The translations under genes and the position numbers were made by a program. Under the pieces are notes generated by a model, which saw only the letters and a program-made list of their open reading frames with translations, was not told the DNA's origin and made no database searches. From NCBI GenBank assembly GCA_934502905.1, contig CAKSVK010000136.1, forward strand, positions 1 to 10,088: a stretch of 10,088 nucleotides of DNA, read 5' to 3'. Each line of letters starts with the position of its first letter. Within the stretch, counting starts at the first letter, position 1. This stretch comes from an uncultured Chitinophagaceae bacterium (GTDB lineage: Bacteria; Bacteroidota; Bacteroidia; Chitinophagales; Chitinophagaceae). Of this stretch, positions 1 through 7,738 are shown one piece after another.

Positions 1-74
1 AGAGCCGTGTGAGGTGAGAGTCTCAAGCACGGTTCTGTGAGCGGCTTGGGCTGAAATGCCCAGGCCTACTCGAC
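1..74 (+). mobile_element. Group II intron 3' end (domains V and VI)
   Basis: Domain V is visible at 2-35: GAGCCGTG (2-9) pairs with CACGGTTC (28-35), a two-base bulge A26-G27 follows the usual place, the upper stem TGAG (10-13) pairs with CTCA (22-25), two wobble pairs follow (G14-T21, T15-G20), and a GAGA tetraloop (16-19) caps it. The AGC catalytic triad is at 3-5. Domain VI follows after a short linker: 43-51 pairs with 58-66, the basal stem is 39-41 with 69-71, and A68 is left bulged as the branch point. The intron should end at C74, seven bases from the branch A counting inclusively, with the usual AC terminus. Domains I-IV and any reverse transcriptase/maturase gene lie before the window. 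This is a self-splicing ribozyme and retroelement; the subclass is not assigned. Confidence 0.88.
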
Positions 75-157
75 TTTTCAGGATGTCGTGGTTGGTCATA
101 GCTGGGTATTACGCAATTTACAATAGCTATAAAGGATCACATGAATGATGGTTGGTT
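75..157. other. 3' exon flank of the group II intron, no gene seen
   Basis: This is the sequence directly downstream of the predicted intron boundary and upstream of the rnhA stop codon. I see no convincing reading frame, RNA gene or repeat in it. It is the downstream part of the intron's target site; the upstream exon half is not in the window, so the interrupted sequence cannot be rebuilt. Confidence 0.5.
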
Positions 158-187
158 GGGCTGAAAACTCAGCCTTCCTTTTCTTCT
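158..187 (+). terminator. Hairpin at rnhA stop codon, possible plus-strand terminator
   Basis: GGCTGA (159-164) pairs perfectly with TCAGCC (169-174) around the four-base loop AAAC. The stem overlaps the rnhA stop codon (169-171). On the + strand it is followed by a pyrimidine-rich tract (TTCCTTTTCTTCTT), giving a weak intrinsic-terminator look for transcripts coming out of the intron region. On the - strand it is followed by a C/A-rich sequence without a T tract, so it is a poor terminator for rnhA unless it works bidirectionally. Confidence 0.4.
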
Positions 188-642
188 TCATATCCCTCAT
201 CTGCCTTCAGGTTTTTTCCGTCTGCCGCAGTGGTAGCCAGCACGTCACAACGATTGTTGTAGGCGTTGTCGGCATGCCCTTTTACCCAAATAAAATCAAT
301 AGTATGGCCCTGTGACAGGACGTGGTATCTTTTCCAGAGATCCTTATTTTTTTTACCACCTTTAAAATCCGTTTTTATCCAATTATGTAACCAGCCTTGT
401 TTTACCGCTTTTACTACGTATTGACTGTCGGAATAAATTATAATGTTCAACCCCTTTTTATTAAGCGCTTCCAGGGCCGCTATCACAGCCAGCAGCTCCA
501 TCCTGTTGTTGGTCGTGAGCCGGTATCCGGCCGACAGCTCTTTTTCTGTCTTTCCCCATTTCAGGATGGCACCGTATCCTCCCGGCCCGGGATTGCCTCT
601 GGACGCGCCATCGGTATATATGATCAGCTTTTGTTCGGACAT
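169..642 (-). CDS. rnhA: Ribonuclease HI
   Basis: This enzyme cuts the RNA strand of RNA-DNA hybrids, removing primers and R-loops in the cytoplasm. Using the ATG at 642 the protein has 157 residues, close to the 155 of E. coli RNase HI. All acidic active-site residues are in place: D11 (YTDGASRGNPGPGG), E49 (NNRMELLA), D72 (YSDSQYV) and D133 (NRCDVLA); H123 in VKGHADN matches the catalytic loop histidine. The basic, tryptophan-rich handle is at about residues 83-103. A longer frame opens at a TTG (705), but its 21 extra residues precede the first beta strand and include nothing of the family, so I reject it. No Shine-Dalgarno sequence is present. It lies 124 bases behind the antiporter gene on the same strand, with no terminator between them. 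Confidence 0.96.
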   Translation of the reverse strand: MSEQKLIIYTDGASRGNPGPGGYGAILKWGKTEKELSAGYRLTTNNRMELLAVIAALEALNKKGLNIIIYSDSQYVVKAVKQGWLHNWIKTDFKGGKKNKDLWKRYHVLSQGHTIDFIWVKGHADNAYNNRCDVLATTAADGKNLKADEGYEEEKEG

Positions 643-681
643 ACGTTTATTGAAAAATTTATTCAGGTATACGGATTCAAC

Positions 682-713
682 CCGGGCTTGGCCGTTTATT
701 TGCAAAGGCCCGG
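682..713 (-). repeat. Inverted repeat in the rnhA leader
   Basis: CCGGGC (682-687) and GCCCGG (708-713) are a perfect six-base GC-only inverted repeat separated by 20 bases. It sits 40-71 bases before the rnhA start, so an RNA hairpin could form in the leader. No T tract follows on either strand, so it is not an intrinsic terminator. Function unknown. Confidence 0.4.
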
Positions 714-721
714 TCTAAGAG

Positions 722-729
722 CGAAGATA
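722..729 (-). promoter_or_regulatory. rnhA: Possible -7 box of an rnhA promoter
   Basis: Read on the - strand the box is TATCTTCG, one base away from the Bacteroidetes -7 consensus TAnnTTTG. It would start transcription near 712-717, about 70 bases before the rnhA start, and so include the leader inverted repeat. No clear -33 TTTG lies at the expected distance. Read-through from the antiporter gene is the alternative. Confidence 0.3.
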
Positions 730-766
730 GGTATTGATCGGTCAGGAATATATTGAAAGATATATA

Positions 767-2371
767 TTAAGGCTTGAGTAATCTTGCTTCTTCCAGGTCA
801 AAGTTACGTTCCAGTGTTCGCAGCACCTTGTCATCATATTTTTTTTCCAGCCGCATGGTGATCAGTCCCTGCCGCCGGATATCGATCAGCTCCAGCATGA
901 TCTTTTGTGTGAGACCTTTCATTGTTTTCAGCTCTTCGTTGTCTTTCCCCTGCTGTATGCCTGCAGCTGCTGTAGCCACCACAGTCTCCAGGTTGTCTTT
1001 GATGCGTGCAACTGCATCGTAATGTTCTACCTCGTATGGATAATTGTTTTTCAGGTACTCGAGGGATTGTTTGCCGAGCTGCAAACGGATGGCGGCTATT
1101 TGTTCTTCTTCGGGGATATAATCATCAATTTCCTCCACCTTCAGCAGCTTAATGATCCATGGAAGGCTAAGCCCCTGGAAGATAAGCGTGCTTAAGATAA
1201 CAACGAATGTGATAAACAGGATCAGGTTACGTTGGGGAAAGTCGGTGCCATCACTCAGCGTAAGCGGGATGGCCAATGCAGATGCAAGCGATACGACGCC
1301 GCGCATGCCGGCCCAGCCAATCACGAAGGGAAGCTTGAAGCCGGGATTCTTTTCCGTTTCCCTGATACGCTTACTCAATAACCTCGGTACAAATGACGCG
1401 ATATAGACCAGTATGATCCGGATAACGATTACCATTAAGGTGATCAGCAATGCGTAACGGATGGCTTCCTTCATCGAATAATTTTCCAGCCCGTTGATAA
1501 TAACCGGCAGTTCCAGTCCTATCAGGATGAATACGAATCCATTCAGCAGGAATCCGACGGTCTCCCATACTTCAGCCGTTTGCATCCTGGTATGGTAGTT
1601 CAGGTAATCGCTGGACCGGAAGGAAAGAAATAATCCGCCGCTGACTACAGCCAGTACGCCCGACCATTCCAGCGATTCCGCTACTATATACATCAGGTAG
1701 GGCGCTATCAGGGTGATGGGCGTGGTAATGCTGGAGGCTCTTGCCCAATAGCGTAATACCAGGTAAAGGAAATGGGCAATGACCAGCCCCACGGTTACGC
1801 CCATTATGGAAAGAATGGAAAAGCTGACAAGCGCATCTTTTACAACAAAAGAGCCGGTAAGGATAGCTGCCAGTGCAAACCGGAAGATGGTAAGGGATGC
1901 AGCGTCGTTTACCAGGCTTTCCCCTTCCAGTATGGCCAGCCCCCTGCGGGGTACGGCCATTCCTTTTAGCACGGAAGTGGCTGCAACAGCATCAGGAGGA
2001 GATATGATACCACCTAATAAAAAACCCAGCGCTACCGTGAACCCCGGTATGATAGCCACCGAAAAATAGGCAACGGCAGCCGACGTGGCGAATACCAGTC
2101 CAAATCCTAGTATGAGTATGGATCGTCTCCATTTCCATAGCTGGTTCCAGGATACATGCCAGGCAGCGTCAAATAACAAAGGTGGCAGGAAGATCAGGAA
2201 GATAAGGTCCGGACTGATGCTGATCGATGGTATTTTCGGGATAAAGCTGATCGCAAGTCCACCGATAACAAGAAAGATGGGATAAGAAATTTTCAACCGC
2301 TGGCTAAGGAGGAACAACAAAGCCATCAGGAAAAATAATGTAAGGATCAGCAGCAGGTTGTTATGTATCAA
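767..2371 (-). CDS. Na+/H+ antiporter, CPA1 family
   Basis: This is an inner-membrane cation/proton antiporter that exports Na+ (or K+) in exchange for protons for pH and salt control. At 534 residues it fits bacterial CPA1 members of the NhaP/YjcE type. About a dozen hydrophobic segments fill residues 1-410. Family motifs include SPPDAVAATSVL (124-135), EGESLVNDA (149-157) with the N155-D156 pair expected at the ion-binding site, and GWAGMRGVVSLA (352-363) with R357. Residues 411-534 form a hydrophilic, helix-rich cytoplasmic tail. The start is a TTG at 2371; the next methionine (residue 16) would cut into the first membrane segment, and an in-frame stop lies just upstream. A perfect -7 promoter box a short distance upstream supports this start. 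The transported ion cannot be told from sequence. Confidence 0.93.
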   Translation of the reverse strand: MIHNNLLLILTLFFLMALLFLLSQRLKISYPIFLVIGGLAISFIPKIPSISISPDLIFLIFLPPLLFDAAWHVSWNQLWKWRRSILILGFGLVFATSAAVAYFSVAIIPGFTVALGFLLGGIISPPDAVAATSVLKGMAVPRRGLAILEGESLVNDAASLTIFRFALAAILTGSFVVKDALVSFSILSIMGVTVGLVIAHFLYLVLRYWARASSITTPITLIAPYLMYIVAESLEWSGVLAVVSGGLFLSFRSSDYLNYHTRMQTAEVWETVGFLLNGFVFILIGLELPVIINGLENYSMKEAIRYALLITLMVIVIRIILVYIASFVPRLLSKRIRETEKNPGFKLPFVIGWAGMRGVVSLASALAIPLTLSDGTDFPQRNLILFITFVVILSTLIFQGLSLPWIIKLLKVEEIDDYIPEEEQIAAIRLQLGKQSLEYLKNNYPYEVEHYDAVARIKDNLETVVATAAAGIQQGKDNEELKTMKGLTQKIMLELIDIRRQGLITMRLEKKYDDKVLRTLERNFDLEEARLLKP

Positions 2372-2392
2372 TATTCGTTGTGGTTTTTAAAA

Positions 2393-2400
2393 CAAAATTA
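2393..2400 (-). promoter_or_regulatory. Promoter -7 box for the antiporter gene
   Basis: On the - strand the sequence reads TAATTTTG, a perfect match to the Bacteroidetes -7 consensus TAnnTTTG. The transcription start would fall near 2384-2388, giving a short leader of about 15 bases before the TTG start at 2371. The -33 region is T-rich but has no exact TTTG. It lies downstream of the susD terminator, as expected for an independent unit. Confidence 0.55.
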
Positions 2401-2450
2401 ACGGCAATGAAAAAAAGGCAGGCAGAAAATTTTGGATGGAGCACAGGTGC

Positions 2451-2482
2451 TAAAAAAAGGCCGGATCACTCCAGCCTTTTTA
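2451..2482 (-). terminator. Intrinsic terminator of the susCD operon
   Basis: AAAAAGGC (2454-2461) pairs with GCCTTTTT (2474-2481); after one C/A mismatch GGA (2463-2465) pairs with TCC (2470-2472), leaving the loop TCAC. Read on the - strand the hairpin is followed by a run of seven T residues (complement of 2452-2458). It lies about 43 bases after the SusD stop codon. The stem is nearly symmetric and could also work on the + strand, where nothing is known to be transcribed. Confidence 0.85.
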
Positions 2483-2523
2483 GAAACGCAACCGCTTAGC
2501 ATGAGAAAGCCGTTGAAGCATTA

Positions 2524-4050
2524 TTATTCATCCCACCAAAGCCGGGTTTTCAGATCATCCGCACCGAGCCATTGAACGGCCTGGTTGTAATTGTCTTCAT
2601 TGATACGCATTTCATCAGCAGGATACATTACCCTTCTGGCGATATAACCCGGACCTGCAGTGCCCGCTACTATTTCAGGGAAGCCTGTTCTCCTCCATTC
2701 ACTCCAGGCTTCATATCCCACAAAGTACAGGGACAGCCATTTCTGCCGGGCTATTTTAGTAAGCTTTTCTTCCTGCGTTCCTGTATAAGCTACTTCAGCC
2801 TGTGTATAATAGCTGTTGTCCGGCAAAACATCGGCCGCGCTCAGCTTTAAGAAGGAGCTTTCGTACCTGTTCCCGATCCGGCTGGCATAGTATTCAAACT
2901 GGTCTGCAATACCGTTCAGGTAGTAGGTTTCCGCTGCTGCCGATCCGCCCGGAATATAGCCCTTTTCCGCTGCTTCCGCCAGGTTGAACTGCACTTCGGA
3001 ATAGGTAAGCAGCAATGCCTGCGCTGCCGTCATAGAGGCCAGCGAATTGTATTGCAACGGCGCCCATAACATACCGGGAGCGGAATAGTCCGCGGGATTC
3101 AGCAGGGGACCCATAGCATTTACCGCACCGTGGTATTCATAATCCGCAGGGTCATCGCTTGCATTGGAACTGGTTTGGGTAGGAAGTGCATATACGCGCA
3201 GGCGGGGATCGTTTAACAGCTTCAGGTTATCCACCAGGTTCTTACTTACCCTTGTGCTGGTCGCATAATCGCTGTTGCTTCTGGTGTACAATGGCATGGA
3301 ATTATCCCATACTTCGAGGTATTGCAATGCGGCCTGGTCTTCGTGGGAAGTAAACAGCGGGTATTGGGTTGGGTTATTTATGATGTTGGTAAGCGCTGCC
3401 GTAGGATCTGCTTTTTTCGATTGCCTGATCAACAACCGGATGGTCAATCCCGTAGCGAATTTTTTCCATCGGCTGATATCGCCGTTAAATAAAATATCGC
3501 CCAGCACGTTTTCAGTAGTTGTCCCCAATAAGTTGGATGCTTCTTCCAGGTCCTGCAATAATCCTTCGTAAACAGCCTGTTGCTGCTCATAACGCGGCTT
3601 ATATATCTGTTCCAGCTTGGCAGAAGCGGCTTCGCGGAAAGGAATAGGACCGTATAAATCGGTAAGATTCTGGAACAGGAAAGCCCGCATGATCAACGCC
3701 ACCCCTTTGAAGTTATTTAACTGGTCTCTTTCTGAAATAGAGATGACTTCATTCAGCTCCCTGATATAGTCGTAGTTTGACCATAGGAAATAACCCGGAG
3801 CATCGGCGCGTACCCAGTTGCTGTAGTTGCTGCTAAAATCATTATATACCAGGTCACCGGCAATAACACCTCTCTGATAGGAAGTATTAAAGCTGCTGTT
3901 GATGGAACTCCTTAACAGGTTGGGAAGTAATAACCCCGGTCCGGTCAATGTTTCCGATTCGTTCGGGTTGGTATTGATTTCTTCAAAATCTTTCGTGCAG
4001 CTTACAAATGCCAGCAGCAGTAATATATATATTGCTTTTAACTTCTTCAT
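2524..4050 (-). CDS. SusD/RagB-family outer-membrane lipoprotein (SusD-like_2 type)
   Basis: A surface lipoprotein that forms the lid over its SusC partner and captures the nutrient before import. The 508-residue protein begins with a lipoprotein signal peptide: short basic start (MKKLK), hydrophobic core, and lipobox FVSC with the acylated cysteine at C18. The acidic stretch just after it (TKDFEE) fits a Bacteroidetes surface-export signal. The mature N-terminus INTNPNESETLTGPGLLLP (25-43) and the helix-rich, tyrosine- and tryptophan-rich body are like the SusD-like_2 branch of the family, often annotated as a nutrient-binding outer membrane lipoprotein. Helical TPR-like repeats are expected in this family but I did not delimit them. 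It begins 18 bases after the SusC stop and is clearly in the same operon, followed by a strong terminator. Ligand unknown; a sugar or peptide is equally possible. Confidence 0.95.
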   Translation of the reverse strand: MKKLKAIYILLLLAFVSCTKDFEEINTNPNESETLTGPGLLLPNLLRSSINSSFNTSYQRGVIAGDLVYNDFSSNYSNWVRADAPGYFLWSNYDYIRELNEVISISERDQLNNFKGVALIMRAFLFQNLTDLYGPIPFREAASAKLEQIYKPRYEQQQAVYEGLLQDLEEASNLLGTTTENVLGDILFNGDISRWKKFATGLTIRLLIRQSKKADPTAALTNIINNPTQYPLFTSHEDQAALQYLEVWDNSMPLYTRSNSDYATSTRVSKNLVDNLKLLNDPRLRVYALPTQTSSNASDDPADYEYHGAVNAMGPLLNPADYSAPGMLWAPLQYNSLASMTAAQALLLTYSEVQFNLAEAAEKGYIPGGSAAAETYYLNGIADQFEYYASRIGNRYESSFLKLSAADVLPDNSYYTQAEVAYTGTQEEKLTKIARQKWLSLYFVGYEAWSEWRRTGFPEIVAGTAGPGYIARRVMYPADEMRINEDNYNQAVQWLGADDLKTRLWWDE

Positions 4051-4068
4051 ATTTGTTCATTTGGAAGT

Positions 4069-7000
4069 TTAAAAATTAACATTAAGGCTTACGCCTATTT
4101 CTCTGGTACCGGGGATACTCATATTTTCAAACCCGGGGATGAGTCCGCCACCGGCAGTTGCCACCGAAACTTCCGGATCGAAATGTACATTACTCGATGG
4201 TCTGAATAACAGCAGGTTCCTGCCGGTGAGCGATATTTTGGCCGATTTGATGAACGTAGGGTTCAATACTTTGTACGGGATATTATATCCTAAAGACAAT
4301 TCTCTCAACTTGAAATAAGTAGAGCTGAACAATTGCGCTTCAGAAATATGATCCATTTGTCCTTTCACCATTGTTCTTACATCCGTTCCGTACACACCCG
4401 CATCCAGCTTGCCCTGGTCGCCTGTAGAGTTGGGCTGATAGCTGCCGTCCGGCATCAGGGCAGCGCCTTTTGCATAATAAAGCTCTGTGTATTCGGTTCC
4501 GGGAGCCCTGTCGCCACGGCCCCACAGGCTTTCTATCAGCTGACCGGAGCCGGCGGCCTTGTTGTAAAAACGGGAAACAAAAACACCGCCGTATTGTCCT
4601 GAGAACAGGAAGCTCAGGTGAAAGTTTTTGTAGCTTACCTGGTTGGAGATACCGCCTGTCCAGTCGGGGTTGTAGTTGCCCAGGTAGATATCTTCGGTGG
4701 TGGCCACTGCCCTGCCATTGCTGGCGATGATGATCTCGCCTTTTAAAGGTCCATCCGGTACCCTTTGGTATCCCGGTCCCCAGATCGCCCCCATTCTTTC
4801 ACCCGCTCTTGCCTGAATGGAAGCATTCTCACCCGGCGCAGCCTGAACCAGCTTATCTACTTCCGGATCAAGGGAAATGACCTTTCCCCTGTTCCGTGCC
4901 CAGTTTACAGTAACGTTCCACCTGAAGCCGGTGGTAGTTTGTATGGGGGTTGCGTTCAATACAACTTCCACACCGGCGTTTTTAATTTCTCCTGCATTGA
5001 TCACCCTGCCTGTCTGACCGGAGCTTTGTGGTATAGGAATGGACATGATCTGGTTGACAGACCGGATATCGTAGTAGACAACGTCAAGTCCTAACCTGTT
5101 ATTAAAAAAGCCCAGGGAAGTACCTATTTCATAGGTATGGTTCATTTGCGGCTTTAAGGCGGCATTTTTCAGCTGGCTGCCATTGGCTACCGTATAGTAG
5201 CTGCCCCATTGGGGAGCGTTCACATATGTGTTGTATAAATTATACGGGCCGGTATCGCTTCCCACTTTAGCCCAGGCCAGTCTTAACTGTGCCTGGCTGA
5301 TGGCCGCAGGAAGTTTCAATACATCCTTGATATTGGTGTTTAACCCCACGGAAGGATAAAAATAGGAGTTGTTATCAGGCGGTAAGGTGCTTGACCAGTC
5401 ATTCCTGGTTGTGAAATCCAGGTATACCAATCCTTTGTAATGCAGGTTTGCCATCGCATACACGCTGTTGATCCTGTTCCTGGAGTTCCAGGTGGAGGAC
5501 TGGATCAATTGATTGGTATTTTGGATGGTATAAATCCCGGGGATCAACAAGCCGCTGTTGCGCGTCCAGGAACCTCTTCCGTTTACGTCCAGCCTGTTGG
5601 CGCCGGCAGACAACATATAACCGAAGTCACCGTCTGCAGCCTCTCCATTGTAAGTTAATAACAGGTCTGTGTTTCGCTCTTCACGTTTGATCAGTTCTTC
5701 TATGTATCCGCCCAATGGCTGGTCTACTGTGCTGATAGCCGTGCGCTGTGGTCTGAAGTCATAATACAGGTCTTCTGCAGTACGTAATTTCAGTTTCAGC
5801 CTGTCGGTGAAAGCATAGTCAAATGAAATGTTTCCAAATACCTTGTCTTTATTTTGTCCACGGGTATTTTCATACAGCAGAAAATAAGGGTTATTGTGGT
5901 TTTCGCCGTAGTTATATTGAAACTGGCGTATTCCCTCGAATCCGGGTTGCCAGTAATTGCGTAAGCTGTTGATATCAACCTGGCGCGTCATCCAGGTAAA
6001 AAAATACATGACGGTATTCCTTCCATACCCGTTATCCGGTCTGTTGGTGCTGGTCTGTTTCATGTAGTTGAAGCTGATGGAAGACGTCAGCTTGCTTGTC
6101 AGCTTGTATTGCCCGTTAAAATTCAGCTGGTAACGGTCAAGGTTATTGTTGGGCACCACGCCTTTTACATTCAGGGAGGTCATGGACAATCTGTAGTTAC
6201 CCCTGTCGTTGCCACCGGAGAAAGCCAGGTTGTTGTAGTATTTCTGACCATTGTCAAAAAAATCCCTGACATTGTTGGGTTGGGAAGCCCATGGCGTTGC
6301 AATTACATCACCCCTGTTGTTCAATGCAACATCACCTCCACGGAATCCGTTGGTGGTCGGGGAGTTGAATTGTTTTTCCAGTGTACCATTATCCAGGCGG
6401 GGCCCCCAGCTTTCATCATAACCGTCCCTAACGCCATCGGGATATTGAGACCAGGACGCACCGAAGTTTGATCCTTCATACATCCCGTCTCTGCCCTGCC
6501 CGAACATATTCTGGAATTTGGGAAGGTTTGCTACTGTCTCAGAAAAATAATAGGAGTTGAAGCTTACATCCATTCCTTTGCGCGCACTGCCTTTTTTGGT
6601 AGTGATGATGATAGCGCCATATGTCGCTCTTGAACCATATAAGGCAGCGGCGGCAGGGCCTTTCAGCACGTTCATCGATTCCACGTCTGCCGGGTTGAAT
6701 TCTGCCGCACTGTTACCATAGTCGGCAGATCCGCTGTTGCTGCCCATGCCGTCGTTACCGACCGGCACACCGTCTATTACAAACAGGGGCTGGTTGCCTC
6801 CCAGTCCCAGTGAAGATTCCCCCCGCAACGTGATCCTGGCAGAGCCGCCTACGGTACCGGAAGTATTGATCTGCACACCGGCAACCTTGCCGGACATATT
6901 GTTCACAAAGTTGGTAGCCGGGGTTTCATTTAGCTGTGCCCCATCTATCTTTTGGGTAGTGTATCCCAGGGATTTCTTTTCCCTGCTGATGCCCAATGCA

Positions 7001-7638
7001 GTTACTACTACTTCCGACAGGGACTTTTGATCGGTTTGCAGTATAATGTCCAGTAAAGACCGTCCGCCTACGGCGATTTCACGGTCGACATATCCAACGG
7101 AACTGATCACCAGGGTCGCATTACCATCTGCTTCTATTGTGAAGCTTCCATCAGTACCTGTTACTGCTGATTGATTTCCGTCCTTAACCGCTACGGTGGC
7201 ACCCGACACAGGGGTACCCGTCTCATCGATCACCCTGCCTTTGATAAGCGCTTTCTGCTGTACGCTACCTGCCGGTGCGAAGCTCAGCACCACCAGCTCA
7301 TTGCTATTGATCTGGTACTCCAGTCCGGTGCCTGCCAGCACCTTTGTCATTACTTCTGCTATGGAAGCATCCTGTACCTTCAGCGTAACCCGGCGGTTTT
7401 CAAAAACCGGGGCGTCGGTGTAGAGAAAGCGATAGTCTGAGTTTTTCTCGATCAGGCTTAATACCTTCCGTAAGGGTTCTTTTTTAACAGTCAGGGAGAT
7501 TTCTTTTTGTGCATTGGCCCACAAGCCTAACTGGAGGCACAAGCATGTAGTAACAATGAAAGAAATTTTCATAATAAATTTCCATTTCAGGGAATAGGGC
7601 TTCCATTGCCTGTCCCAATTAGTTTTGGAAAAAAGCAT
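4069..7638 (-). CDS. SusC/RagA TonB-dependent transporter with STN signalling domain
   Basis: An outer-membrane beta-barrel that imports the ligand caught by SusD, powered by TonB. Domains in the 1189 residues: signal peptide ending at about ANA-Q44; STN domain about 46-118, which in FecA-type systems passes the occupied state to an anti-sigma factor; carboxypeptidase-regulatory-like beta-sandwich about 131-205 (KGRVIDETGTPVSGATVAV); SEVVVTALGI (208-217), the usual junction to the plug; plug about 222-350 with PLFVIDGVPVGN and the SusC-type segment ending ITTKKG (345-350); then the barrel, ending in the family-typical GRNLLLF and FDPEVS motifs and a terminal phenylalanine. An alternative start at M23 (ATG at 7572) would give a compact signal peptide; the longer start with a charged 22-residue extension is common in SusC relatives, so I kept it. 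It is 209 bases downstream of fecR and 18 bases upstream of susD. Confidence 0.96.
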   Translation of the reverse strand: MLFSKTNWDRQWKPYSLKWKFIMKISFIVTTCLCLQLGLWANAQKEISLTVKKEPLRKVLSLIEKNSDYRFLYTDAPVFENRRVTLKVQDASIAEVMTKVLAGTGLEYQINSNELVVLSFAPAGSVQQKALIKGRVIDETGTPVSGATVAVKDGNQSAVTGTDGSFTIEADGNATLVISSVGYVDREIAVGGRSLLDIILQTDQKSLSEVVVTALGISREKKSLGYTTQKIDGAQLNETPATNFVNNMSGKVAGVQINTSGTVGGSARITLRGESSLGLGGNQPLFVIDGVPVGNDGMGSNSGSADYGNSAAEFNPADVESMNVLKGPAAAALYGSRATYGAIIITTKKGSARKGMDVSFNSYYFSETVANLPKFQNMFGQGRDGMYEGSNFGASWSQYPDGVRDGYDESWGPRLDNGTLEKQFNSPTTNGFRGGDVALNNRGDVIATPWASQPNNVRDFFDNGQKYYNNLAFSGGNDRGNYRLSMTSLNVKGVVPNNNLDRYQLNFNGQYKLTSKLTSSISFNYMKQTSTNRPDNGYGRNTVMYFFTWMTRQVDINSLRNYWQPGFEGIRQFQYNYGENHNNPYFLLYENTRGQNKDKVFGNISFDYAFTDRLKLKLRTAEDLYYDFRPQRTAISTVDQPLGGYIEELIKREERNTDLLLTYNGEAADGDFGYMLSAGANRLDVNGRGSWTRNSGLLIPGIYTIQNTNQLIQSSTWNSRNRINSVYAMANLHYKGLVYLDFTTRNDWSSTLPPDNNSYFYPSVGLNTNIKDVLKLPAAISQAQLRLAWAKVGSDTGPYNLYNTYVNAPQWGSYYTVANGSQLKNAALKPQMNHTYEIGTSLGFFNNRLGLDVVYYDIRSVNQIMSIPIPQSSGQTGRVINAGEIKNAGVEVVLNATPIQTTTGFRWNVTVNWARNRGKVISLDPEVDKLVQAAPGENASIQARAGERMGAIWGPGYQRVPDGPLKGEIIIASNGRAVATTEDIYLGNYNPDWTGGISNQVSYKNFHLSFLFSGQYGGVFVSRFYNKAAGSGQLIESLWGRGDRAPGTEYTELYYAKGAALMPDGSYQPNSTGDQGKLDAGVYGTDVRTMVKGQMDHISEAQLFSSTYFKLRELSLGYNIPYKVLNPTFIKSAKISLTGRNLLLFRPSSNVHFDPEVSVATAGGGLIPGFENMSIPGTREIGVSLNVNF

Positions 7639-7665
7639 ACCTTTAAATTGTTGAGTTTAATAATA

Positions 7666-7689
7666 AGGGAACTGCTTTTTCGGTTCCCT
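7666..7689. repeat. Hairpin in the susC leader
   Basis: AGGGAAC (7666-7672) and GTTCCCT (7683-7689) form a perfect seven-base-pair stem with a ten-base loop. In the susC transcript it lies 28-51 bases before the start codon and is followed by an AT-rich sequence (TTATTATTAAAC). It could expose or hide the translation start, or be part of the opposing antisense RNA. Confidence 0.5.
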
Positions 7690-7700
7690 GTTTGCTTAAC

Positions 7701-7730
7701 GGGGAGATGTTGCGAGCATCTCCTTTTTTA
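7701..7730 (+). terminator. Plus-strand intrinsic terminator upstream of susC
   Basis: GGAGATG (7703-7709) pairs perfectly with CATCTCC (7717-7723) around a seven-base loop and is followed directly by six T residues (7724-7729). This is a textbook terminator for + strand transcription. On the - strand, the direction of all neighbouring genes, the hairpin is followed by CCGTTAAGC, without a T tract, so it does not look like a terminator for fecR. No plus-strand gene precedes it. Confidence 0.75.
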
Positions 7731-7738
7731 TTGAGTCT

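Larger units (their letters stand above)
7620..7730 (+). ncRNA. Candidate antisense RNA over the susC start
   Basis: This is inference from three signals in order on the + strand: a perfect TAnnTTTG box (TAGTTTTG, 7620-7627), a hairpin AGGGAAC/GTTCCCT (7666-7672 with 7683-7689), and a canonical intrinsic terminator (7703-7729). Transcription starting near 7632-7635 would give an RNA of about 100 bases, complementary to the susC start codon (7636-7638) and leader. Cis-antisense RNAs at this place are known in Bacteroides polysaccharide loci (DonS type). No good -33 element is present, so the promoter is uncertain. Confidence 0.35.

Noticed and set aside
109..132. Short AT-rich sequence with AGCTAT/TAGCTG similarity after the intron end
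   Set aside because: Too short and imperfect to call a repeat or an attachment site.
643..705. TTG-started 21-residue N-terminal extension of RNase HI
   Set aside because: The ATG at 642 gives the normal family length and N-terminus; the extension overlaps the leader inverted repeat.
6109..6471. 120-codon + strand frame inside susC
   Set aside because: Shadow of the barrel-coding region; no independent start signal or domain.
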